Assembly: GCA_003165095.1 (NCBI GenBank)
Contig: PLSH01000102.1
Span: 1 to 11,940 of the forward strand
Length of the DNA: 11,940 nucleotides
Source of the DNA: Acidobacteriaceae bacterium
GTDB lineage: Bacteria; Acidobacteriota; Terriglobia; Terriglobales; Acidobacteriaceae
Direction of reading: 5' to 3'
Both the position numbers and the translations under genes were made by a program. Below, piece by piece: positions 1-6,063 of the stretch (its first letter is position 1; the number at the start of each line of letters is the position of its first letter). Below the pieces are notes generated by a model. It was not told the origin of the DNA and did no database searches. It saw only the letters and a list, made by a program, of their open reading frames with translations.

Positions 1-72
1 AACTCCGAAGCCGATCCTTACCAGATCGTTTCGCGCATTCTGAAGACGATCAACACCGTTCCCAAGCCGTGA
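1..72 (+). CDS. C-terminal end of an unrecognised protein (partial)
   Basis: Frame 1 is open from the window edge to a TGA at 70-72 and gives 23 residues ending ILKTINTVPKP. The start lies outside the window, so no function can be given. The tail resembles the last residues of the secreted protein encoded leftward at 2966-3535 (ILKTIRISPPN): both have an ILKTI helix followed by a short proline-containing end. That could mean related folds, but the stretch is too short to prove it. A 6-bp inverted repeat follows 13 bases after the stop. The reading frame is probably real because the codons suit the neighbourhood and the open frame ends just before a structured intergenic region. Confidence 0.5.
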   Translation, partial: NSEADPYQIVSRILKTINTVPKP

Positions 73-85
73 TCCAAAACCTGTT

Positions 86-107
86 CGAGAAGTGCGGACA
101 GTTCTCG
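86..107 (+). other. Short hairpin after the first stop codon
   Basis: CGAGAA at 86-91 pairs perfectly with TTCTCG at 102-107 across a 10-base loop. It lies just downstream of the stop at 70-72, where a terminator would be expected, but no T tract follows. It may stabilise the 3' end of the upstream message or be chance. Confidence 0.3.
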
Positions 108-138
108 TAGCGCAAGGAATTCGCTAGTTATCTCCTGC

Positions 139-196
139 AGCCGGTCATGGGCGGACGAAAGAGCGTAGCAACTCTTTCGCCGGCTTATGGCCGGTT
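139..196 (+). other. Long imperfect hairpin upstream of glnA (terminator or leader RNA element)
   Basis: Bases 139-163 fold back on 172-196 to give 24 pairs around an 8-base loop (CGTAGCAA, 164-171). The segments are 139-148 with 187-196, 149-151 with 184-186, 152-154 with 180-182, and 156-163 with 172-179. The only unpaired stem bases are A155 and G183, and four pairs are G-U. The last two stem bases plus the next two form TTTT (195-198), so it could be an intrinsic terminator for the gene ending at 72, although the U tract is short. Alternatives are a cis-acting glnA leader element or a REP-like palindrome. The pairing is seen directly; the role is inferred. Confidence 0.6.
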
Positions 197-207
197 TTGC
201 CTTCCGG

Positions 208-237
208 TTGCTTCGCTTCTGGCGCGAGTGGTAGATT
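208..237 (+). promoter_or_regulatory. Candidate sigma70 promoter of glnA
   Basis: TTGCTT at 208-213 and TAGATT at 232-237 are separated by 18 bases and resemble -35 and -10 boxes. Transcription would start near 244, leaving a leader of about 35 bases before the glnA ATG. It lies downstream of the long hairpin, which would make that hairpin an upstream terminator rather than part of the glnA leader. The match is moderate, especially in the -35 box. Confidence 0.35.
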
Positions 238-279
238 TTAGGTGAAACTTGCCCACCTTCACGCGCCAAAAGGAGACTA

Positions 280-1710
280 ATGTCCACCGAGTATCGTAAT
301 TTTCTCGCGCTTTCCTATGAGGAACTGGAAGAACTGAACCTGGCGGCCAAGGCCGATCGAACGAGCCGCGCAGCGGCCGACCAAATCCGGGAGAAGCGGC
401 TGAAATACCTCACCGACGAGAAACGGATCAAAGCAGTCTCGGTACTCTTCTCCGACCTGGAAGGGCGTCTGCACCTGCTGGACTACGACAAGAAGTTTCT
501 GCTTGGCGCCTATGAGAACCTGACCTTCGACGGCTCGTCAATTCGCGGATTCACGGCGCAGAAAGAGAGCGACCTGCGGCTGGGCATCGACTGGAGCGCT
601 TTCTACTGGGTGCCGGCCGACGTGTTCGGCAACGGCAAGGTGCTGGTCTTCGGCACCGTGATCGACAAGGACGGAACCCCGTACGCGGGCGATCTGCGCG
701 GCGTGCTGAAGAACTACTCCGACACACTCTACAAGAAGAAGAAGTACACGCTGAACGCGGCTACGGAGATCGAGGGCTTTCTGTTCGCGGGGCGGGATGC
801 GGAAAAGAAGTACCACGAGACGGGCAAGTTCGAGTTCATCAACACGGGCGGCTACTACCACGTGCTGCCTCTCGATCCGCTGCGGCAGTTCATCGACACC
901 GCGGCCGAGGTGCAGCGGGCCATGGGATTCCAGAATGAGAAGGACCATCCGGAGGTTGCGCCCAGCCAGTTCGAGATCAACTACGGATACTCCGAAGTGG
1001 TGGCCGCGGCCGACCAGATCCAGCTCTACAAGTTGCTCACCCGCCAGATTGCCAACAACATGGGTTATACGGCCAGCTTCCTGCCCAAGCCAGTGGTGGG
1101 TGTGAACGGCAGCGGAATGCACACCAATGTGTCGGTATCGGAGGGCAAGACGAACCTGTTCTGGGATCCGAAGGGGCTGGAGATGCTGTCCACCTTCGGC
1201 TGGAACTTCCTTGACCGCATCCTGACCCACGCGCTGGATCTTTGCCTGGTTTTCAACTCCAGCGTGAACGCCTACCGGCGGCTCGATCCGCACTTTGAAG
1301 CGCCCAACCAGATTCGCGCCTCAGCGGTCGACCGCGGCGCCATGGTCCGGGTACCCATCGGCAACCACCGCTCGATGAGGACTGAGGTCCGCGCTGTGGC
1401 TCCCGACGCCAACCCCTACCTGTCGCTCTACAGCATCTTCAAAACTGGCATCGATGGAAGCATCTCCAAGGCCGACAACCTGCGCGCGGGCGGACGGTAC
1501 CTGCCCGACAACATCCAGACGGCCATCGACGACTTCAAGGAGTCGAGCTGGATCGCGGAGATTCTGGGAGCGGACGTGCAGGGCCGCTATGCCGATTTGA
1601 AGCAGGCTGCCGCGAACCGTTCGCCGCGCGAACTGGGAACGTTTGTAAAAGGCTCCGAGGTGCAGTTCCACCACGAGGTCTACAACCAGTCGCTCTGGAA
1701 CCTGTTCTAA
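280..1710 (+). CDS. glnA: Type I glutamine synthetase (476 aa)
   Basis: Catalyses ATP-dependent ligation of ammonium to glutamate in the cytoplasm, the entry step of nitrogen assimilation. The beta-grasp domain includes FDGSSIRGF (residues 83-91). The catalytic domain has ATEIEGFLF (161-169, metal-binding glutamates E163/E165), HPEVAPSQFEI (223-233, E225/E232), the ATP-site NGSGMH (276-281), YRRLDPHFEAP (332-342), DRGAMVRVP (351-359) and RTEVRAVAPDANPYL (367-381). Length fits the GSI family. The tyrosine motif used for adenylylation in enterobacterial GSI (NLYDLP) is absent; this region reads NLRAGGRYLPDN (400-411), so control by GlnE-type adenylylation is unlikely. The ATG has a good Shine-Dalgarno, AAGGAG at 270-275. 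It is apparently monocistronic, ending at a strong terminator. No PII (glnB) or ammonium transporter gene is adjacent. Assignment to the GS family is secure; the exact subfamily is not. Confidence 0.96.
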   Translation: MSTEYRNFLALSYEELEELNLAAKADRTSRAAADQIREKRLKYLTDEKRIKAVSVLFSDLEGRLHLLDYDKKFLLGAYENLTFDGSSIRGFTAQKESDLRLGIDWSAFYWVPADVFGNGKVLVFGTVIDKDGTPYAGDLRGVLKNYSDTLYKKKKYTLNAATEIEGFLFAGRDAEKKYHETGKFEFINTGGYYHVLPLDPLRQFIDTAAEVQRAMGFQNEKDHPEVAPSQFEINYGYSEVVAAADQIQLYKLLTRQIANNMGYTASFLPKPVVGVNGSGMHTNVSVSEGKTNLFWDPKGLEMLSTFGWNFLDRILTHALDLCLVFNSSVNAYRRLDPHFEAPNQIRASAVDRGAMVRVPIGNHRSMRTEVRAVAPDANPYLSLYSIFKTGIDGSISKADNLRAGGRYLPDNIQTAIDDFKESSWIAEILGADVQGRYADLKQAAANRSPRELGTFVKGSEVQFHHEVYNQSLWNLF

Positions 1711-1730
1711 AGACCGCTCAAAGACCAGTT

Positions 1731-1763
1731 GCCCAACCTTCCTGAATGGGAGGTTGGGCTTTT
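1731..1763 (+). terminator. Strong intrinsic terminator after glnA
   Basis: Bases 1731-1742 pair with 1748-1759 in an unbroken 12-bp stem (one G-U) closed by the loop TGAAT and followed directly by TTTT at 1760-1763, then more T-rich sequence. It lies 20 bases past the glnA stop. From the other strand it would form the same stem but without a U tract, so it mainly ends the rightward transcript. Confidence 0.93.
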
Positions 1764-1850
1764 GGTTTTGCGGCCCCAAAATGGGCTTTTCGCGTAGGTT
1801 CAGACCCAGGATTCTGCTTTAAGAATTTCCCTCATATCGATGATCTTGAA

Positions 1851-2897
1851 CTACTTGCCGTGAATGGCGTCGATCTCTTCATTCAATGCCTCGGCGGCAT
1901 CGATGCAGGCTACCCGGCCCACATCGAGATGCGTTACAAGGCGGATCGAGCCGGGTCCGAAGGCGCTGATCAGCACTCCGCGGGCCTTCAGGCGCGAGGC
2001 CAATTCGGGCGCTCCTGAGCCTGCCGCGAGCTTGAAAATCACGATGTTGGTCTCCACGTTTTCCACGTCGATTTCGACGGCTGGATGGTTGGCAAGCGCT
2101 TCAGCGATGAGGCGCGCATTGGCGTGGTCCTCGTGCAGGCGCTTCGGCCCCTGCTCCAGGGCGATAAGGCCGGCTGCGGCGAGAATTCCCACCTGCCTCA
2201 TGCCGCCTCCCAGGGCCTTGCGGAAGATGCGCGCTTTCCGGATGAGCTCATCGGAGCCCACCAGCATGGAGCCAACCGGCGCGCCCAGCCCCTTGGAGAG
2301 GCAGAACATCACCGTGTCAAAGCCGCGGGTGAGGGCTTTCACGTCAACGCCCAGCGCAATGGCTGCATTAAAAATGCGCGCGCCGTCGAGGTGCGTGGGC
2401 AGCTTGCGCTCTCTTGCCCCACTCCAAATTTCCTCCAAAACGTCGAGGCGCGAGCAGCGGCCGCCGGCAAGGTTGTGCGTGTTCTCGATCTCGATGAGGC
2501 CGGTGGCAGCCCGCAGCGAGCCGTAGGGCTGGATGACGGGCTCGATGTGCTTCCAGGTGAGGATGCCGCCCTCGGCGGGGACGGCGCGGATGAGGCATCC
2601 GGAAAAGACGGCCGTGGTGGCCATCTCCCAGTCGAGAATGTGGGCGCGGGACTCCGCAATCACCTCCTGACCGTGCTGCGTGTGCAGGCGGATGGCGATC
2701 TGGTTGCCCATGGTGCCGGTGGGAACGAAGAGCGCGGCCTCGCGGCCAAAGGCGTCGGCGGCGCGGCGCTCGAGCAGGTTGACGGTGGGGTCCTCGCCGT
2801 AGACGTCGTCGCCTACTTCGGCAGCGGCCATGGCGGCGCGCATTTCCTGGGATGGGCGCGTGACTGTATCGGAACGGAGATCGATGATTGCGGGCAC
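1851..2897 (-). CDS. ltaE: Low-specificity L-threonine aldolase (348 aa)
   Basis: PLP-dependent, fold-type I enzyme that cleaves L-threonine / L-allo-threonine to glycine and acetaldehyde. It begins with the family signature [10 protein letters not shown] (residues 6-15). [16 protein letters not shown] (28-43), [10 protein letters not shown] (57-66), the active-site region [11 protein letters not shown] (81-91, H86), [10 protein letters not shown] (169-178, D171) and the PLP-lysine motif [14 protein letters not shown] (199-212, K202) follow in order. Length is normal for the family. The start is GTG at 2895-2897, chosen because it gives the canonical N-terminus and has AGGAG (2906-2910 on the complement) eight bases upstream. 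The next leftward gene upstream ends 68 bases away, so co-transcription with the two secreted-protein genes is possible but no functional link is apparent. Confidence 0.94.
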   Translation of the reverse strand: MPAIIDLRSDTVTRPSQEMRAAMAAAEVGDDVYGEDPTVNLLERRAADAFGREAALFVPTGTMGNQIAIRLHTQHGQEVIAESRAHILDWEMATTAVFSGCLIRAVPAEGGILTWKHIEPVIQPYGSLRAATGLIEIENTHNLAGGRCSRLDVLEEIWSGARERKLPTHLDGARIFNAAIALGVDVKALTRGFDTVMFCLSKGLGAPVGSMLVGSDELIRKARIFRKALGGGMRQVGILAAAGLIALEQGPKRLHEDHANARLIAEALANHPAVEIDVENVETNIVIFKLAAGSGAPELASRLKARGVLISAFGPGSIRLVTHLDVGRVACIDAAEALNEEIDAIHGK

Positions 2898-2965
2898 TGG
2901 CTATTCTCCTATCTGTTCATTTTCTGGAACTGTGCAAACGAGTCGGCTGAGTTTCCTGCTCAGTC

Positions 2966-3535
2966 TCAGTTTGGTGGCGATATTCGAATTGTTTTCAAAA
3001 TTGTGCGGAAGAACCGCAAATCCGCATCAAGATGTTCTTCGCTTGTTAGCAAACAGATGGAGTAGTTGATAGAAGGGGCGGAGGCATCGAAATCCGGAGT
3101 GGGTCTACCCGCCTGAGTCACAACAAGTAATTCGACTCTGCCATTTGGAAGTTTTACTCTCGCTGACTCGCTCGCCAAACCTTTGACCTTTAGGTCCTCG
3201 GGAGGCTGGAGACACTCTACTCCCCCAAAGACTGTACACTCGTGCTCCAGAAAGTCATGAAGCTTTGCCGTATCTTCGAGGGTGTTGTAGTATGCGTCGA
3301 CTTCAATATACCTATCGCATCCCCCGTTGTTGCAATCCTCAACGCTGGTTGGCTTGAAGAAGAACTGCCGACCGTGATCGATCCCATTCATCTCGTGCGG
3401 ACGAAACAGGTAGAGTCCTCGGGGTATTGGAACCTCAAATCCGAATTGACTGTTCCGATAGACCCTGATCTGAGCAGGAGATTGGGCCGTTAAGGCCGTC
3501 AGGACCAACAGAGGAGCCACTCGCATCAGTCGCAT
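2966..3535 (-). CDS. Small secreted protein of unknown function (189 aa)
   Basis: I do not recognise the family. Residues 1-21 form a signal peptide (basic MRLMR, hydrophobic VAPLLVLTALTA, then QSPA before the likely cleavage). The mature part has five cysteines (C68, C73, C100, C108, C161), suggesting disulfides outside the cytoplasm, and ends in a helix-like ILKTI segment as many beta-sheet/helix envelope domains do. A TTG six bases further upstream (3539-3541) is in frame, but the Shine-Dalgarno AGGAG (3544-3548 on the complement) is eight bases from the ATG at 3533-3535 and only two from the TTG, so the ATG is preferred. Base composition is lower than the neighbours: bases 3001-3060 are 28/60 G+C versus 37/60 in a sample of uvrA (8221-8280), which may point to transfer or weak selection. 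Confidence 0.8.
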   Translation of the reverse strand: MRLMRVAPLLVLTALTAQSPAQIRVYRNSQFGFEVPIPRGLYLFRPHEMNGIDHGRQFFFKPTSVEDCNNGGCDRYIEVDAYYNTLEDTAKLHDFLEHECTVFGGVECLQPPEDLKVKGLASESARVKLPNGRVELLVVTQAGRPTPDFDASAPSINYSICLLTSEEHLDADLRFFRTILKTIRISPPN

Positions 3536-3545
3536 CGACAAATCT

Positions 3546-3558
3546 CCTCAACGTGAGG
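3546..3558 (-). promoter_or_regulatory. Hairpin overlapping a Shine-Dalgarno site
   Basis: CCTCA (3546-3550) and TGAGG (3554-3558) form a perfect 5-bp stem with a 3-base loop. On the leftward transcript, the TGAGG arm overlaps the AGGAG ribosome site (3544-3548) of the 189-residue secreted protein by three bases, so the fold could partly hide it. The stem is short and may be chance. Confidence 0.3.
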
Positions 3559-3577
3559 CGCCTATCCAAACTCTCCT

Positions 3578-3592
3578 AAAACGCACGCTGCG
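3578..3592 (-). terminator. Weak possible terminator after the 3624-4604 gene
   Basis: Read leftward, CGCA (3589-3592) and TGCG (3582-3585) form a 4-bp stem with a 3-base loop, followed by TTTT (3578-3581). It lies 31 bases beyond the stop of the leftward gene. The stem is short for an intrinsic terminator. Confidence 0.3.
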
Positions 3593-3623
3593 GGGACTGT
3601 TTCCTAATCACAAATCCCTGCCT

Positions 3624-4604
3624 CTACGGAATCTTCGCCATCGGTAATTCCATAACCGGAGACCGCTTGCCGTCCTTGACGGCGTAGGCCCATAGGCCGT
3701 GGAAGTTGGCGCGAAGCCCCGGCTGCGTTTTGAGGAAGGCGGTGAGCGCGGTAATGGCTTCCGTTCGCAGAGCGGCCGGATCGGTTACGCCCGTGGACTC
3801 GTAGGCCACGCCCAGGTCGGGAGCGCGGAGCGAGGCATCGAGACTGAGCGAGTCGATCTTCCAGGTGCGGTCGCCGTCAGGGATCGAAAGCGGAAACGCG
3901 CTCTGCGGCGAGGGTGTGATCTGCGACTGCTCCTGGCGTAGTTTCTCGAGATTGCCGGAAGAGATCAAATCCGACGGCAGGAGCAGGTAATGCGCCACAT
4001 CGTAGCTGTACCACGCGCTCCAGGGATCCACCCTTGCCAACTCGCGGCCGCGCTTCCAGTACCAGACGCCGTCATGGCCGTCAAAAGCGCCCGCGCGCAC
4101 TGAGAGGCCGGCCAGCCTCCATTCGACGGCCGGGCTGTCCCAGGCCAGGATAAGCGCCAATTGGCCTGCCAGCGGGGCGCCAACGGCTTCAGAGAGCACC
4201 ATGGCGTATCGGCCCGGAGGTAGATTACTCATGGAGATGGTGATGTTCAGCGAGCCGCTCGGATTGGAGCAGAAAAACTCAGTATCGGCGGGAGCGGCCT
4301 GGTTGGTTGCGTCGAGCAGAAAAACGTCCTTGAGATGGATCTGCCCGCCTTGCATAAGCGCCTGGGCCTGCTGCACGGCCCCGCTGATTCCGTCCCACGC
4401 CGACGCCTCGGAGGGCAGCAAGGCAGCCTTCAGGCCGGTCAGATCCTGCTCCGCAACTGCTTGGGCCAATCGCCCTGCGGCAACAGCCAGAACCTCGCGG
4501 TCCTGCGGCGACAACTCCGCTTGCATGGTGCAGGTCGCGGCCAGTCCTGCAACCGGCATCGACAGCACAGCCGCGGCGGCAATTACCTTCCAGCAGAAGC
4601 GCAT
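3624..4604 (-). CDS. Secreted protein of unknown function (326 aa)
   Basis: The open frame extends upstream to 4778, but the ATG at 4602-4604 is the likely start: it gives a clear signal peptide (MRFCWKVIAAAAVLSMPVAG, residues 1-20, cleavage near LA-A at 21-23), and the longer N-terminus has no secretory character. There is a GAGG ribosome-site-like sequence about 12 bases upstream. No lipobox is present. The mature protein starts with a helical, alanine-rich segment (30-85), then a beta-rich middle (about 90-170) and an aromatic segment with WYWK (181-184) and WSAWY (195-199) that looks like paired helices reminiscent of TPR-type repeats. C25 and C112 could form a disulfide. I do not recognise a named family; my impression that similar proteins occur in Acidobacteriota is recollection only. 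It is divergent from the STN-domain gene across about 150 bases. Confidence 0.82.
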   Translation of the reverse strand: MRFCWKVIAAAAVLSMPVAGLAATCTMQAELSPQDREVLAVAAGRLAQAVAEQDLTGLKAALLPSEASAWDGISGAVQQAQALMQGGQIHLKDVFLLDATNQAAPADTEFFCSNPSGSLNITISMSNLPPGRYAMVLSEAVGAPLAGQLALILAWDSPAVEWRLAGLSVRAGAFDGHDGVWYWKRGRELARVDPWSAWYSYDVAHYLLLPSDLISSGNLEKLRQEQSQITPSPQSAFPLSIPDGDRTWKIDSLSLDASLRAPDLGVAYESTGVTDPAALRTEAITALTAFLKTQPGLRANFHGLWAYAVKDGKRSPVMELPMAKIP

Positions 4605-4639
4605 TTCGGCAGATATCCTCTCTGCCTTGGACGCAAATT

Positions 4640-4667
4640 TTGAGCGCCCAGGGGTCACTGCTAGTCT
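4640..4667 (+). promoter_or_regulatory. Candidate promoter in the divergent region 4605-4754
   Basis: TTGAGC (4640-4645) and TAGTCT (4662-4667), 16 bases apart, form a moderate sigma70-like pair reading towards the STN-domain gene. The surrounding sequence has CTAG twice (4661-4664 and 4666-4669). I see no convincing pair for the leftward gene in this divergent intergenic stretch. Confidence 0.3.
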
Positions 4668-4754
4668 AGTACAGTGAAACGGCAAAGAAATGCGGCGGCC
4701 GGACGCGCGTGCAAGTGGCCGAGCGCAGCATTCGGACCGGGGGTGCCGATTCCG

Positions 4755-5558
4755 ATGCAAAGACATCCAGATTCGCAACAGCGGTCCCGGTGGGCATCAA
4801 TCCCGGCAGGGTGCTCGCGCCTGCGCTGCTTCGCGCTCGCTGTGGCGGGAACGGCTTTGCTTGGAATGCAGGCGCTTTGTCCGGTCGCGGCGCAAGCACC
4901 CGCTACCCCTCCGGCGCAGACGCCGATTCAGAAGCCCGCGGCAAAACCTGCTCACCAGGCGATTCAGCGGCACAAACGTACTGCTGCGAAACCCTCTCCG
5001 TCAACTCCGGCGCCTGCCGCTGCCGCGGCTACCCCGGTGGCGCCGGTCGCGCCTCCGGCTCCAAACTGGCCCGCAAACGATAAGGCGGTTGCGGCAACCG
5101 TGGTGTGGGACAGCCACGGCCTGAGCATCGTGGCTGCGAATTCGAGCCTGATTCAGATTCTCAAAGACATTTCCGCGGCAACCGGCGCCAAGGTGGAGGG
5201 TCTTGGGGTGGATGAGCGGATCTTCGGCACCTACGGCCCCGGCCAGGCGCGCGACGTGATTTCGCAACTTCTGGATGGCTCCGGCTACAACGTGCTCATG
5301 GTCGGGGACCAGGGCGAAGGGACGCCGCGCCAAATCGAGTTGAGCAACCGTCCGAATGGACCGGCTCCGGTGGCCCCAACCGGCCGGAATTCGGGCAACG
5401 ATGAGGAAACCGAGGCAGAACCACCGCCGCAGCAGCAACCCGAGCCGTCGAATATCCGCAACGGGCTCGCGCCAGGAATGCCGCGCTCCTCGGAGTTGCA
5501 GCAGATGGAGCAGCGCCGGCAGCAGCAAACGCAGCAGCAGCAAAACAATCCAAAGTGA
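4755..5558 (+). CDS. Secreted protein with a single STN (secretin/TonB short N-terminal) domain (267 aa)
   Basis: Residues 1-48 look like a long signal peptide (basic start, hydrophobic CFALAVAGTALLGMQA, then PVAAQA). A proline/alanine-rich linker runs to about 110. Residues 114-185 fit the STN fold seen at the N-termini of secretins and TonB-dependent receptors: VVWDSHGLSIVAANSSLIQI, then a helix, GLGVDERIFGTYGPGQARDVISQLL and a final GYNVLMVGD strand. No secretin or beta-barrel domain follows. The tail is glutamine-rich (CAG repeats in the DNA at about 5498-5545). An in-frame GTG at 4674 would add 27 residues, but the ATG at 4755 has a G-rich ribosome-site-like run (around 4738-4743) and gives a better signal peptide; this choice is uncertain. 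The role is unknown; a periplasmic partner of a secretin or TonB-type machine is inference. Confidence 0.8.
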   Translation: MQRHPDSQQRSRWASIPAGCSRLRCFALAVAGTALLGMQALCPVAAQAPATPPAQTPIQKPAAKPAHQAIQRHKRTAAKPSPSTPAPAAAAATPVAPVAPPAPNWPANDKAVAATVVWDSHGLSIVAANSSLIQILKDISAATGAKVEGLGVDERIFGTYGPGQARDVISQLLDGSGYNVLMVGDQGEGTPRQIELSNRPNGPAPVAPTGRNSGNDEETEAEPPPQQQPEPSNIRNGLAPGMPRSSELQQMEQRRQQQTQQQQNNPK

Positions 5559-5578
5559 TGAGCAAAGTGGCGTGCGAA

Positions 5579-5603
5579 CTTTTCCGCAGCGAAGCGCGAA
5601 AAG
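5579..5603 (+). other. Hairpin between converging genes
   Basis: CTTTTC-CGC (5579-5587) pairs with GCG-GAAAAG (5594-5603) with one bulged C at 5597 and loop AGCGAA. It lies 20 bases after the STN gene stop and before the end of the leftward small gene, where a two-way terminator would sit, but neither side has a U tract. The rest of 5559-5669 shows nothing else. Confidence 0.35.
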
Positions 5604-5669
5604 CAATGGGGTGAATGTTTTCCTCGGAGAGACAACGAAGCAGATGGATCGATTTTTCCCGCGGCGGCT

Positions 5670-5840
5670 TCAGGCAGTTCGCGCCGGCTCGGGTTGGCGA
5701 GCCTTGACAGCTATCGGCGGCTGCTGGGGCCGGAGTAGCGCAAATCCCACGCGAAGGATTGCATACGCCGCAAGAATTCCAAATGCCATTGCCCCAACCG
5801 CTGCGCAAACCAGCATCGCCAGATTCAACAAATCCGCCAT
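5670..5840 (-). CDS. Small single-pass membrane protein (56 aa)
   Basis: A short leftward frame from ATG (5838-5840) to TGA (5670-5672). Residues about 5-28 form one hydrophobic transmembrane helix (LNLAMLVCAAVGAMAFGILA and following AYAIL). It is followed by RVGFALLRPQQPP and a basic, proline-containing tail ending EPARTA, expected in the cytoplasm by the positive-inside rule. A GGGG run (5850-5853 on the complement) about nine bases upstream could serve as a ribosome site. It is too short for many gene finders. I believe similar tiny proteins occur in Acidobacteriota, but that is memory, and no function is known to me. It is transcribed away from uvrA and converges on the STN-domain gene. 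A longer open frame across the same bases in another phase reads as low-complexity arginine/glycine/serine sequence and is not credible. Confidence 0.72.
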   Translation of the reverse strand: MADLLNLAMLVCAAVGAMAFGILAAYAILRVGFALLRPQQPPIAVKARQPEPARTA

Positions 5841-5957
5841 CGTGATCCGCCCCTGACTGCATGGATGGCCGTAACGTGCACGCCTTGCCGCGGAGAAAAC
5901 ATCCCTCGCGGTCCACCAATCCTCTCAGATGCGATTGTCGCAGAAACTCCCGTGTCG

Positions 5958-5987
5958 TTGACCCTTGTTTCTGTTGGCAAATAGAAT
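5958..5987 (+). promoter_or_regulatory. Probable sigma70 promoter of the uvrA operon
   Basis: TTGACC (5958-5963) and TAGAAT (5982-5987), separated by 18 bases, each differ from the consensus hexamer at one position. Transcription would begin near 5994, leaving about 70 bases of leader before the uvrA ATG. A 5-bp perfect inverted repeat (TGCGA at 5930-5934, TCGCA at 5938-5942) lies just upstream. I see no standard LexA box of the CTG-N10-CAG or GAAC-N4-GTTC type, so SOS control cannot be claimed. Nothing else stands out in 5841-6063. Confidence 0.65.
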
Positions 5988-6063
5988 ACCCCCAGGGGCG
6001 TTTTTGGTGCGGTGAACGGCCGCTCCAACGCCCGTAGCTGCCTTCCGGTTCCTGATACCTCTC

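Noticed and set aside
220..235. Possible sigma54 promoter upstream of glnA
   Set aside because: TGGCGCG resembles the -24 element, but the bases at the required -12 GC position are AG, so the essential dinucleotide is missing.
538..1293. Long leftward open frame opposite glnA
   Set aside because: It is an antisense shadow of the glutamine synthetase coding sequence, with no domain or ribosome site of its own.
2948..2964. Small inverted repeat CTGAG/CTCAG before the 2966 stop
   Set aside because: Only 5 bp with no T tract in either direction; it does not look like a terminator or a convincing operator.
2085..3065. Long rightward open frame opposite ltaE
   Set aside because: It is the antisense shadow of the threonine aldolase gene in GC-rich DNA; the product has no recognisable motif.
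5989..5999. CCCCC-A-GGGG run with following T tract, terminator-like
   Set aside because: The arms are separated by one base, so a stable hairpin loop would cost most of the stem. It sits just after the uvrA promoter, where a terminator would only make sense as an attenuator, for which there is no other sign.
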